11,378 nucleotides of DNA from Ktedonobacterales bacterium (GCA_025935235.1 JAICVT010000109.1:1-11378); one strand, 5' to 3'. Counted from the stretch's first letter, positions 1 through 5,729 are shown. Numbers and translations are program-made. Notes: generated from the letters alone by a model not told the origin.

Positions 1-74
1 ACTACTTTCGAGACGCGAGCGACCTGGACGACCGTTTCTTGCAGGTCGAGCCGCGTTGCATCAATCTTCGGCAT
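1..74 (-). CDS. rpsE: 30S ribosomal protein S5 (uS5), N-terminal fragment
   Basis: Only the first 24 codons lie in the window; the gene runs off the left edge. They read MPKIDATRLDLQETVVQVAR followed by VSKV, which matches the start of S5, where a short variable leader precedes a segment like VVxVxRVSKVVKGGR. S5 belongs to the decoding region and mRNA entry of the small subunit. The ATG (72-74) lies 22 nt after the rplR stop and has a GAGGAG Shine-Dalgarno sequence about 12 nt upstream. The position right after rplR is the normal spc-operon order, which carries most of the weight because so little of the protein is visible. Confidence 0.88.
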   Translation of the reverse strand, partial: MPKIDATRLDLQETVVQVARVSKV

Positions 75-96
75 GAATCTTCCGATCTCCTCGCGC

Positions 97-525
97 CTAG
101 AAGTCGAGTCCGCCCTTGCGGGCGCCATCGGCCAGGGCGGCGATGCGCCCATGATAGATGTAGCCGCCGCGATCGAAGACCACCCGCGTCAGGCCAGCGG
201 CCTTCGCGCGCTCCGCCAGCAGGCTGCCCACCTGATAGGCGACTTGCACCCGGCGATTGGCCTCGATGCCGCGATAGGCGCCTGGCGTCGCGTCCTCGCC
301 CTCAGCGGGCGCCTTCAGCGTCGCCTTCACCGTGGCCAGGTCCGCATCGCGCGACGAGGCGGAGACCAGCGTGCGGCCTTGCGAGTCGTCTACGATCTGC
401 GCGTAGATCTGGTTGCCGCTGCGGAAGACGCACAGGCGCGGGCGCTCGCTCGTTCCGGTCAGGCGCTTGCGCACGCGCAGATGGCGGCGCAGGCGCGACT
501 GATTCGCATACTGCTTCTTAATCAT
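97..525 (-). CDS. rplR: 50S ribosomal protein L18 (uL18)
   Basis: L18 binds 5S rRNA together with L5 in the central protuberance of the large subunit. The 142-residue product starts MIKKQYANQSRLRRHLRVRK, then has RPRLCVFRSGNQIYAQIVDD (residues 28-47), the C-terminal VVFDRGGYIYHGRIAALADG (115-134) and the final GLDF typical of the family. It is about 20 residues longer than the usual length near 120: residues about 71-92 (coding 250-315), rich in Ala, Glu and Gly, interrupt the stretch that normally runs straight from the first strand pair into the helix QVGSLLAERAKAAG. The ATG is 3 nt after the rplF stop, and its purine-rich ribosome-binding site (GGGAAGAAG) lies inside the end of rplF, which suggests translational coupling. 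Confidence 0.97.
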   Translation of the reverse strand: MIKKQYANQSRLRRHLRVRKRLTGTSERPRLCVFRSGNQIYAQIVDDSQGRTLVSASSRDADLATVKATLKAPAEGEDATPGAYRGIEANRRVQVAYQVGSLLAERAKAAGLTRVVFDRGGYIYHGRIAALADGARKGGLDF

Positions 526-528
526 GCG

Positions 529-1086
529 CTACTTCTTCTTCCCGCCGACCTTGCCGGCCTTGCCCGCCTTGCGCCGGATGACCTCGTTGGCGTACTTGAT
601 GCCCTTGCCCTTGTATGGCTCAGGCTTGCGAATCGAGCGGATATTCGCCGCGACCTGCCCGACGAGCTGCTTGTCAATACCGATCACGGTGAGCTTCGTC
701 GGCCCCTCCGTGGTGAACGAGATGCCCGTTGGCGGGTTGACCAGGACGGGATGCGAATAGCCCACCGAGAAGACCAGATGGTCGCCCACCTTGGCCACGC
801 GATAGCCCACGCCGTTGATCTCCAGCGATTTGCTGAAGCCGACGTTGACACCCTGCGTCATGTTGAAGAGCAGCGTGCGCGAGAGGCCATGCAGCGACTT
901 GCTGGTCTTGCTGTCATCCGGACGCGAGACGGTCAGCGTGGCGCCATCCTGCTGGATCGTCATCGTCTCTGGGAAGGTATGTGTCAGCTTGCCCTTGGGT
1001 CCGGTGACGACCACGGTGTTGTCAGCGCCAATCTCGACTTTCACACCGGAGGGTACTGTAATCGGAGCGCGACCGATACGAGACAT
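529..1086 (-). CDS. rplF: 50S ribosomal protein L6 (uL6)
   Basis: L6 sits near the sarcin-ricin loop and the factor-binding site of the large subunit. The 185-residue product has the family's duplicated fold: the first repeat begins MSRIGRAPITVPSGVKVEIG, and the second contains the L6 signature PEPYKGKGIKY (residues 155-165). The tail is strongly basic and ends GGKKK. Length is slightly above the usual 178-180. The ATG (1084-1086) is preceded by a near-perfect AAGGAGG with a 7-nt spacer; this site overlaps the rpsH stop, so translation of the two genes is probably coupled. It is flanked by rpsH and rplR as in other spc operons. Confidence 0.98.
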   Translation of the reverse strand: MSRIGRAPITVPSGVKVEIGADNTVVVTGPKGKLTHTFPETMTIQQDGATLTVSRPDDSKTSKSLHGLSRTLLFNMTQGVNVGFSKSLEINGVGYRVAKVGDHLVFSVGYSHPVLVNPPTGISFTTEGPTKLTVIGIDKQLVGQVAANIRSIRKPEPYKGKGIKYANEVIRRKAGKAGKVGGKKK

Positions 1087-1098
1087 GTGTCGTCCTCC

Positions 1099-1509
1099 TT
1101 ACCAGACGTAGCAGACCACTTCGCCGCCCAGCCCCAGCTGGTACGCCTTGCGGCCCGACATCACACCCTGCGGCGTCGAGATGATCGCCGTGCCCAGGCC
1201 GCCCCGCACGCGCGGAATCGCGTCGCGGCGGGTGTAGACGCGCAGCCCCGGCTTGCTGACGCGCTTGAGCTGTGTCAGCACGGACCGCTTGTCCACATAG
1301 CGCAGGGTCAAGATGACGGCGCCCTGCGGGCCGAAGGGATTCTCTGGCCGACGGTCAACGGCGTAGTCTTTGATATAGCCTTCCTCTTTGAGGATCTGCG
1401 CAATGGCGATCTTCATGTTGGAGGAAGGGATCGTGACGCGCGTGTGGCGCGCCATGACCGCGTTGCGGATCCGTGTCAGCATATCCGCGATGGGGTCGGT
1501 CATATTCAT
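1099..1509 (-). CDS. rpsH: 30S ribosomal protein S8 (uS8)
   Basis: S8 is a primary binder of 16S rRNA helix 21 in the platform and, in E. coli, the translational repressor of the spc operon. The 136-residue product begins MNMTDPIADMLTRIRNAVMA and ends with the S8 signature region GLGTAIISTPQGVMSGRKAY and a GLGGEVVCYVW C-terminus. I chose the ATG at 1507-1509 because an AGGAG motif (1520-1524) lies 10 nt upstream. A TTG seven codons earlier (1528-1530) is in frame but would place that Shine-Dalgarno inside the gene, and the ATG two codons later (MTDPI) is farther from it. It follows rpsN by 32 nt and precedes rplF by 12 nt. Confidence 0.97.
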   Translation of the reverse strand: MNMTDPIADMLTRIRNAVMARHTRVTIPSSNMKIAIAQILKEEGYIKDYAVDRRPENPFGPQGAVILTLRYVDKRSVLTQLKRVSKPGLRVYTRRDAIPRVRGGLGTAIISTPQGVMSGRKAYQLGLGGEVVCYVW

Positions 1510-1541
1510 GCCGCGTGTTCTCCTCGCCAATCCAACGCAGT

Positions 1542-1727
1542 CTACCAGCTCGACTTTGTCACGCCGGGAAGCTCACCCCGGAGCGCACGCTCGCGGAAGC
1601 AGATGCGGCAGAGGCCGAACTTGCGGATGTACCCGCGCGGGCGACCGCAGACGCTGCACCGGTTGTGCTGCTGGGTCGAGTGCTTGGGCTTGCGCTGGGA
1701 CTTGACGATCATCGAAGTTTTTGCCAT
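1542..1727 (-). CDS. rpsN: 30S ribosomal protein S14 type Z, zinc-binding (uS14)
   Basis: S14 helps assemble the 3' domain (head) of the small subunit next to S3 and S10. The 61-residue product, starting MAKTSMIVKSQRKPKHSTQQ, is the short zinc form: cysteines at residues 24, 27, 40 and 43 form CSVC and CRIC pairs around RGYIRKFG, and the end is KSSW. The ATG (1725-1727) has a strong GGAGGGGG Shine-Dalgarno 5 nt upstream. The frame stays open a further 52 codons upstream, to an ATG that overlaps the rplE stop. That extension lacks a clear Shine-Dalgarno and looks like spacer, so I call the short form. Confidence 0.95.
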   Translation of the reverse strand: MAKTSMIVKSQRKPKHSTQQHNRCSVCGRPRGYIRKFGLCRICFRERALRGELPGVTKSSW

Positions 1728-1882
1728 CGTTGCCCCCTCCAGGGCGAGAGACCGGGCTTCGGCGGGTGGCGCGCTCGTGGCGGCGTCAGCCGGGGCGCCG
1801 GGGCGCTGTGGCCGGTTTCCGGGCTCCTTGTCCCGCTTGCTGCGGATCAGATAGTAGAGTGGCGCGCGTGCGCGCCCTGACA
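1728..1882 (-). other. 155-nt spacer between rplE and rpsN with a GC-rich hairpin
   Basis: This gap is long compared with most neighbouring gaps. In transcript order it opens 6 nt after the rplE stop with a GC-only inverted repeat (1861-1876, ggcgcgc-gt-gcgcgcc; realistically a 6-bp stem with a 4-nt loop). No U-tract follows, so it is a poor intrinsic terminator. The rest is GC-rich with no -10-like motif that I could defend. The rpsN frame is open across the whole gap and begins with an ATG sharing its final-strand T with the rplE TAA (TAATG). I treat this as untranslated or uncertain. Confidence 0.5.
1733..1740 (-). promoter_or_regulatory. Shine-Dalgarno site that sets the rpsN start
   Basis: On the minus strand this reads GGAGGGGG, 5 nt before the ATG of the 61-residue S14. 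It is the main argument for the short protein rather than a 113-residue in-frame version that would start at the rplE stop. Confidence 0.8.
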
Positions 1883-2440
1883 TTATTTCTTGCTGAAGGG
1901 CATGCCCATCAGCGCGAGCAGACGGCGGCCCTCTTCATCGGTGCGGGCGGTGGTCACGATAGTGATCTCCATGCCGCGCACTTTGTCTATCTTGTCGTAG
2001 TCAATCTCTGGGAAGGCGAGCTGCTCTTTCATGCCCAGCGTGTAGTTGCCGCGCCCGTCGAAGGCGTCCGTCGGGACACCCTGGAAGTCGCGCAGGCGAG
2101 GCAGCGCCAGCGTTATCAGCTTCTCGAGGAAGTCGTACATGCGCTGGCCGCGCAGCGTCACCATCACGCCGATGGGCATGCCCTCGCGCAGCTTGAACGC
2201 CGCGACCGAGCGCTTCGCCCGCGTCACCACGGGCTGCTGGCCGGTGATGTCGGCCAGGTCGCGGCGCGCGTTCTCGATGGCCTTGGGGTTCTGAGTTGCC
2301 TCGCCCAGGCCGATATTGATGACGACTTTATGCACCTCGGGGACCTGCATCGGGTTCGAGTAGCCGAATTCCTTGCGCAGCCCCGGAGCGACCTCGTTGA
2401 GGTAGCGGCTCTTCAGGCCAGATGTGATCGTGGTGGCCAC
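1883..2440 (-). CDS. rplE: 50S ribosomal protein L5 (uL5)
   Basis: L5 binds 5S rRNA and contacts the P-site tRNA from the central protuberance. The 185-residue product matches the usual length (about 180). It contains VPEVHKVVINIGLGEATQNP near residues 33-52, then GQQPVVTRAKRSVAAFKLRE and GMPIGVMVTLRGQRMYDFLE, and ends with GMEITIVTTARTDEEGRRLL and MPFSKK. The initiation codon is GTG (2438-2440): AAGGGGAG (2447-2454), 6 nt upstream and overlapping the rplX stop, supports it, and the start MATTITSGLKSRYLNEVAPG fits the family. It is 12 nt from rplX. A 155-nt spacer follows before rpsN. Confidence 0.98.
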   Translation of the reverse strand: MATTITSGLKSRYLNEVAPGLRKEFGYSNPMQVPEVHKVVINIGLGEATQNPKAIENARRDLADITGQQPVVTRAKRSVAAFKLREGMPIGVMVTLRGQRMYDFLEKLITLALPRLRDFQGVPTDAFDGRGNYTLGMKEQLAFPEIDYDKIDKVRGMEITIVTTARTDEEGRRLLALMGMPFSKK

Positions 2441-2446
2441 GGCGTA

Positions 2447-2454
2447 CTCCCCTT
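2447..2454 (-). promoter_or_regulatory. Shine-Dalgarno site for the GTG start of rplE
   Basis: On the minus strand this reads AAGGGGAG, 6 nt before the GTG start of rplE. Its last bases overlap the TAA of rplX, an arrangement typical of coupled translation. Confidence 0.75.
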
Positions 2455-2839
2455 ATTCCCTCGTGTGCTCTTCAATCGCCTTGCCGCAGCGCTTGCACAC
2501 CCGGCGAGTCCGCATCTTCTGGTCGGTTCCCATCGGCACGCGCTCATGCGCGATGCGCGTCGGCTCGCCGCATTCCGTGCAGATCACCATCACGTTCGAT
2601 ACATGCAGCGGCATCGTCTTGTCAATGATGCCCGCCTGCACACCCGCGCCTGCCCGCACATGCTTCTTGACCATATTCACGCCCTCCACGATCACCTTAT
2701 TGGCGCGTGGGAGCGTGGAGAGCACCTTCCCGCGCTTACCGCGGTCTTTGCCCGCCAGCACGAGGACGGTGTCTCCCGTATGCACGTGTAGCTTGGCCAG
2801 GTGCAGGGGCTTGCGCTGCTTCAACTTTGGGTCAGCCAT
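2453..2839 (-). CDS. rplX: 50S ribosomal protein L24 (uL24) with C-terminal zinc ribbon
   Basis: L24 is an early assembly protein near the exit of the peptide tunnel. The 128-residue product has the KOW segment LHVHTGDTVLVLAGKDRGKR (residues 17-36) followed by GKVLSTLPRANKVIVEGVNM, then the family core MPLHVSNVMVI. The C-terminal part carries two CxxC pairs (C87/C90 and C115/C118; CTEC and CKRC), as in the zinc-ribbon form of bacterial L24. Length is above the common 100-105 because of an N-terminal leader of about 15 residues and the ribbon. The ATG (2837-2839) has GAGGGA about 9 nt upstream. The gap from rplN is 76 nt, without an obvious signal. Confidence 0.97.
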   Translation of the reverse strand: MADPKLKQRKPLHLAKLHVHTGDTVLVLAGKDRGKRGKVLSTLPRANKVIVEGVNMVKKHVRAGAGVQAGIIDKTMPLHVSNVMVICTECGEPTRIAHERVPMGTDQKMRTRRVCKRCGKAIEEHTRE

Positions 2840-2915
2840 TGCGATATGTCCCTCGTTCCCTTGCCCTTTGGCCCTCGTCTGTTTGTTTCATCGCGTCATC
2901 GCTGCCAGCGGCGCC

Positions 2916-3284
2916 CTAGAGCACTTCTGGCGCGAGCGAGATGATCTTCATAAAGGCGCGATCACGCAGCTCGCGCGCGACCGGCCCGAAAATGCGCGTC
3001 CCACGGGGGTTGTTGCCCCCAGAGATAATGACGGCGGCATTGTCGTCGAAGCGGATGTGGCTGCCATCGGCCCGCCCATACTCCTTCGCGACGCGCACCA
3101 CAACCGCCGTGACGACCTCGCCCTTCTTGACCGTGCCATTAGGCGCGGCCTGCTTGACAGACGCTTTGATGATGTCGCCTACCCCAGCGTAGCGGCGGTT
3201 CGTGCCGCCCATCACGCGGATACACATGATCTCTTTCGCGCCGGTGTTGTCGGCTACCTTGAGCCGGGTCTGCACCTGAATCAT
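2916..3284 (-). CDS. rplN: 50S ribosomal protein L14 (uL14)
   Basis: L14 lies at the subunit interface, forms intersubunit bridges with 16S rRNA and binds the silencing factor RsfS in many bacteria. The 122-residue product has exactly the usual length. It starts MIQVQTRLKVADNTGAKEIM and carries NRRYAGVGDIIKASVKQAAP, VVVRVAKEYGRADGSHIRFD and the conserved GTRIFGPVARELRDRAFMKI before SLAPEVL. The ATG is 1 nt after the rpsQ stop. Its GGAGG Shine-Dalgarno lies inside the last codons of rpsQ, so the pair is very likely translationally coupled. Confidence 0.98.
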   Translation of the reverse strand: MIQVQTRLKVADNTGAKEIMCIRVMGGTNRRYAGVGDIIKASVKQAAPNGTVKKGEVVTAVVVRVAKEYGRADGSHIRFDDNAAVIISGGNNPRGTRIFGPVARELRDRAFMKIISLAPEVL

Positions 3285-3285
3285 G

Positions 3286-3837
3286 CTAGCGTTCCTCCGT
3301 CTCCGTCGTGTGTGGGTCGAGCTGCGACACCACCTGGGCGACAGACGGGGCCTGCGCCGCGCGCTTCACGATTTCGACCAGACGCCAGCGCTTGTCTTTG
3401 CTGATCGGGCGCGTCTCTTCGATGCGCACCAGGTCGCCGGGCAGCGCCTCGTTATATTCGTCGTGCGCCTTGAATCTGTTCGTTGACTTATAGGTTCGCT
3501 TGTAGAGCGGGTGGCGCTTGAGCGACTCGACAGCGACCACGATGGTCTTCTGCATCTTGTTGCTCACCACACGCCCGGTCTTCTGCTGCCGACGCGAGCG
3601 ATGCTCGGCTGGCGCGGTCGTCGCGGTCGTCGCGGTCGTCCCAGTTGTCCCAGTTGTCCCAGTTGTCTCAGGCTTCTTGACCCGTGGGGCGCGCGGTGCC
3701 CGGGTGGCCGCGGCAGTCGTTTCGGTCTTCCCGGCCTTCTCGGTCTTGGTGGTACGCGTCGTCCGTGGCGTCTTAGGCGCCCCAGACGGAGTCGCGCCCG
3801 TCTTGCCCTTGCCGGCGGCTGGCTTTGCCGTGCTCAT
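3286..3837 (-). CDS. rpsQ: 30S ribosomal protein S17 (uS17) with long low-complexity N-terminal arm
   Basis: S17 is an OB-fold protein that binds 16S rRNA early in assembly. The core occupies about residues 84-160: RRQQKTGRVVSNKMQKTIVV, then LKRHPLYKRTYKSTNRFKAH and the S17 signature GDLVRIEETRPISKDKRW (134-151). The family is normally 80-110 residues; this product has 183. Residues 1-80 form an Ala/Thr/Lys/Pro-rich, probably disordered arm with tandem TTG and TTA tripeptides coded by a 9-bp tandem repeat, and there is an acidic tail ending HTTETEER. The start is the ATG at 3835-3837, with GGAGAGGAG spaced 6 nt, 3 nt after the rpmC stop. No alternative start near the core has a comparable Shine-Dalgarno site, so I take the arm as real. 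Confidence 0.95.
   Translation of the reverse strand: MSTAKPAAGKGKTGATPSGAPKTPRTTRTTKTEKAGKTETTAAATRAPRAPRVKKPETTGTTGTTGTTATTATTAPAEHRSRRQQKTGRVVSNKMQKTIVVAVESLKRHPLYKRTYKSTNRFKAHDEYNEALPGDLVRIEETRPISKDKRWRLVEIVKRAAQAPSVAQVVSQLDPHTTETEER
3614..3667. repeat. Six-unit 9-bp tandem repeat inside rpsQ
   Basis: On the plus strand there are three exact copies of gcggtcgtc (3614-3640) directly followed by three exact copies of ccagttgtc (3641-3667). On the coding strand they translate to repeating Thr-Thr-Ala and Thr-Thr-Gly within the S17 N-terminal arm. Because the unit is 9 bp, gain or loss of units would keep the frame. Confidence 0.95.
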
Positions 3838-3840
3838 CGG

Positions 3841-4107
3841 TTACTCCTCTCCGGCCTGCTCGGCCGGTTCGTCGATCAGCTCACCGGCCGCCGCCAATTG
3901 CCGTGCGTGCTGCAACTCACCCAGGTGGTGCATCAGCCGGGCGATGTTGGCCTTGACCTTCGGGAACTGCCGATTGTCCTTGACTTCACCGCGCACCTTC
4001 TGCAGGCGCAACTCAAAGAGCTTGCGGCGCAGGTCAGCAAGCTCCTGGTGTGCCTGGGCCGCGCTCATGCCCCGAATTTCGCGGCGGCGCTCACTCAGCT
4101 TCGACAC
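3841..4107 (-). CDS. rpmC: 50S ribosomal protein L29 (uL29)
   Basis: L29 is a two-helix protein near the tunnel exit that contributes, next to L23, to the docking site for trigger factor and SRP. The 88-residue product contains the L29 core AHQELADLRRKLFELRLQKV (residues 19-38) and VKDNRQFPKVKANIARLMHH (42-61), and has a longer acidic tail than usual (family 60-70). I place the start at GTG 4105-4107 because a strong AGGAGG (4114-4119) lies 6 nt upstream; the first residues are then VSKLSERRREIRG (initiator read as Met). The alternative ATG at 4066-4068 lacks such a site. The gene overlaps the end of rplP by 17 nt, implying translational coupling. Confidence 0.95.
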   Translation of the reverse strand: MSKLSERRREIRGMSAAQAHQELADLRRKLFELRLQKVRGEVKDNRQFPKVKANIARLMHHLGELQHARQLAAAGELIDEPAEQAGEE

Positions 4108-4525
4108 CCTCGGCCTCCTGTCGGACGATGAACTTGGTCTTGATCGGCAGCTTGTTCGACGCCAGGCGCATCGCCTCTTTGGCGATATCTTCGCGCACGC
4201 CGCCCAGCTCGAAAATGATGCGTCCGGGCTTGACCACCGCCACCCAGTGGTCGGGTGCGCCCTTGCCTGAACCCATGCGGGTCTCGGCGGGCTTGGCCGA
4301 GATCGGCTTATCCGGGAAGACGCGAATCCACACTTTGCCACCGCGCCGGATGTAGCGGTTGATGGCGATGCGGGCGGACTCGATCTGGCGCGCTTCGAGC
4401 CAGACCGGCTCGAGCGCCTGCAAGCCAAACTCGCCGAACGCGATGGTGTTGCCGCTGTGTGCGGCTCCCTTCATGCGTCCGCGATGCTGCTTGCGATATT
4501 TCGTACGGTTTGGCGCCAGTAACAT
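4091..4525 (-). CDS. rplP: 50S ribosomal protein L16 (uL16)
   Basis: L16 is a late-assembly protein that shapes the A-site region of the large subunit. The 144-residue product starts MLLAPNRTKYRKQHRGRMKG, the classical L16 beginning, and carries both family blocks: ARIAINRYIRRGGKVWIRVF (residues 51-70) and GSGKGAPDHWVAVVKPGRII (85-104). Length is slightly above the usual 135-140 owing to an acidic end. The ATG (4523-4525) follows CTGGAG by about 8 nt. This Shine-Dalgarno begins immediately after the foot of the large spacer hairpin at 4541-4604, so its accessibility might depend on that structure (inference). The last 17 nt overlap rpmC. Confidence 0.98.
   Translation of the reverse strand: MLLAPNRTKYRKQHRGRMKGAAHSGNTIAFGEFGLQALEPVWLEARQIESARIAINRYIRRGGKVWIRVFPDKPISAKPAETRMGSGKGAPDHWVAVVKPGRIIFELGGVREDIAKEAMRLASNKLPIKTKFIVRQEAEGVEAE
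4114..4119 (-). promoter_or_regulatory. Shine-Dalgarno site that sets the GTG start of rpmC
   Basis: AGGAGG on the minus strand, 6 nt before GTG (4105-4107), located inside the rplP coding region. It decides between this start and the in-frame ATG 13 codons downstream. Confidence 0.75.
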
Positions 4526-4540
4526 GGCTCTTGCTCCAGT

Positions 4541-4604
4541 TCATCGGTCGCTGCCACTCCACGCCTCCCATCCCCAGGCGGTGGGAGTGGCCCAAGACCG
4601 ATGA
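4541..4604 (-). promoter_or_regulatory. Long extended stem-loop upstream of rplP
   Basis: Three nested inverted segments line up into one long hairpin: 4541-4549 with 4596-4604 (9 bp, perfect), 4553-4560 with 4584-4591 (8 bp, perfect) and 4562-4566 with 4576-4580 (5 bp, perfect), separated by small internal loops, with a 9-nt apical loop (4567-4575; GGGGATGGG on the transcript). The apex region carries GGGAGG, resembling a Shine-Dalgarno. The foot abuts the real rplP Shine-Dalgarno. The pairing is seen directly; a role in controlling L16 translation, mRNA processing or stability is inference. Confidence 0.7.
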
Positions 4605-4617
4605 GAACGATGAGAAC
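4600..4617. repeat. Direct 9-bp duplication in the rpsC-rplP spacer
   Basis: gatgagaac occurs twice in tandem (4600-4608 and 4609-4617). The copy nearer rplP supplies part of the outer stem of the adjacent hairpin. Confidence 0.85.
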
Positions 4618-4658
4618 ACGTGCGAGCGTCGGACGCTGTCGCGCGTCCTCTGCGCGAT

Positions 4659-5729
4659 TTATTCCTCTGCTGTAGTCTCCGTCGTCGGCTGGGCCGATGC
4701 CTCAGGCTGCGTTGGCGTGGCCGGAGTGGTCGGCTCTGTCGCTGGCGTCAGCGGGGCGGCCTCTGGGCGCGGCGGGCGCGGCGCGCGTGGCGCCGGACGC
4801 GGCGCGCTGGCGATACCCGTGCCGGCGCCGCCTGTGGCTCCGCTGGAGCGCGGGCCACGCGGGCCGGCCCCCGGGCCACCACGCCGATCGCCGCCGTAGC
4901 CACCCTGGCCACCGCGCCGATCACCGCCACCACGCCGATCACCGCCGAAGCCGCGATCACGGTCGCCGCCACCACGCCGATCACCGCCGAAGCCGCGATC
5001 GTTGCGCCGGTCGCCAAAGCCGCGCTCGCCGTGGCGCTCACCCGTCAGGCTTACCTGCGTCGCGGCCTGCGCGGCGCCCAGGCCAGCCTGGCGCGCCTTC
5101 TCTGGTAGCACGTCGCCATGATAGATCCACACCTTGATGCCGATCAGGCCGGTTGTGGTGTGGGCCTCAGCGAAGCCGTAGTCAATGTTCGCGCGCAGCG
5201 TTTGCAGCGGCACGCTCCCCTCGACCTCTTTCTCGACCCGCGCGATCTCCGCGCCGCCCAGGCGCCCGCCGCAGACCACCTTGATGCCCTTGGCGTTGGC
5301 GCGCATGGCCTTCTGCACGGCCTGCTTCATCGCGCGGCGGAAGGCGACGCGCTTCTCCAGCTGCTCGGCGATGCTACGGGCCACCAGGGTCGCATCAACC
5401 TCCGGGTTGCGGATCTCGTGGATGCTCAGGCGCACTTTCTTGCCGCCTGTGCCCTTCTCGATCTCCTGCCGCAGCCGCTCGACGCTCTCGCCGCTCTTGC
5501 CGATGACGATGCCCGGCTTGGCGGTGTAGACCGTCACCGAGATGTTGCCCGCCACTCGCTCGATCTCGATCTTCGAGACGGCGGCGTTGGCCAGCCGCTT
5601 GTTGATCTGCGCGCGAATCTTGCGATCTTCCGCGAGCAGGTCTTTGTAGTCACGCCGCGCATACCAGCGCGACTGCCAGCCTTCGATCACTCCGAGACGA
5701 AAGCCGGTCGGATTTACTTTATGCCCCAA
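4659..5729 (-). CDS. rpsC: 30S ribosomal protein S3 (uS3) with RGG-type, Pro/Thr-rich C-terminal tail
   Basis: S3 lies at the mRNA entry channel of the small subunit head. Residues 1-210 are canonical: GHKVNPTGFRLGVIEGWQSR at the start, the KH-domain loop GIVIGKSG (73-80), CGGRLGGAEIAR (153-164) and VWIYHGDVLPE (200-210). The family is usually 210-240 residues; this product has 356. Residues about 231-292 form a Gly/Arg/Asp-rich tail with repeated GFGGDRRGGGD units, followed by a Pro/Ala/Thr-rich acidic end (TTETTAEE). Initiation is at TTG (5727-5729), justified by AGAGGAGG (5737-5744) spaced 7 nt and by the family start MGxKVNPTGFRLG. It is 21 nt after rplV. The tail resembles RGG domains of RNA-binding proteins, so extra RNA contact is plausible but inferred. 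Confidence 0.97.
   Translation of the reverse strand: MGHKVNPTGFRLGVIEGWQSRWYARRDYKDLLAEDRKIRAQINKRLANAAVSKIEIERVAGNISVTVYTAKPGIVIGKSGESVERLRQEIEKGTGGKKVRLSIHEIRNPEVDATLVARSIAEQLEKRVAFRRAMKQAVQKAMRANAKGIKVVCGGRLGGAEIARVEKEVEGSVPLQTLRANIDYGFAEAHTTTGLIGIKVWIYHGDVLPEKARQAGLGAAQAATQVSLTGERHGERGFGDRRNDRGFGGDRRGGGDRDRGFGGDRRGGGDRRGGQGGYGGDRRGGPGAGPRGPRSSGATGGAGTGIASAPRPAPRAPRPPRPEAAPLTPATEPTTPATPTQPEASAQPTTETTAEE
4924..5000. repeat. 35-bp direct repeat (42-bp period) in the rpsC tail
   Basis: An identical 35-bp block occurs at 4924-4958 and 4966-5000, a period of 42 bp or 14 codons, coding for two copies of RGFGGDRRGGGD. More diverged Gly/Arg units flank it between 4855 and 5040, suggesting growth by in-frame duplication. 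Confidence 0.92.

Larger units (their letters stand above)
4526..4658 (-). other. 133-nt structured spacer between rpsC and rplP
   Basis: These two genes are normally adjacent; here 133 nt separate them. In transcript order the spacer holds a small stem just after the rpsC stop (4640-4644 with 4652-4656), a 5-bp stem (4625-4629 with 4633-4637), a direct repeat of gatgagaac (4600-4617) and then the large hairpin at 4541-4604, ending at the rplP Shine-Dalgarno. There is no credible small gene and no U-tract terminator. Confidence 0.6.

Noticed and set aside
1528..1530. TTG as the start of rpsH, seven codons upstream of the chosen ATG
   Set aside because: The AGGAG at 1520-1524 would fall inside the coding region; the ATG at 1507-1509 is well spaced from it and gives a family-like S8 N-terminus.
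73..1854. A 593-codon open frame on the plus strand
   Set aside because: It runs antisense to rplR, rplF, rpsH and rpsN, its product is an Arg/Ala/His/Leu-rich composition typical of shadow frames in GC-rich DNA, and the opposite strand carries certain genes.
1721..2791. Plus-strand open frame of 356 codons opposite rplE and rplX
   Set aside because: Shadow of well-supported ribosomal protein genes, with no recognisable domain.
4308..4619. Minus-strand 103-codon frame between rpsC and rplP
   Set aside because: It reads through the large hairpin and then through rplP in the wrong frame; no support beyond being open.
4855..5040. Repeats in the rpsC tail considered as a CRISPR-like or mobile repeat
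   Set aside because: The units lie fully inside the open S3 frame, keep a 14-codon period and encode Gly/Arg repeats; there are no spacers of independent sequence.
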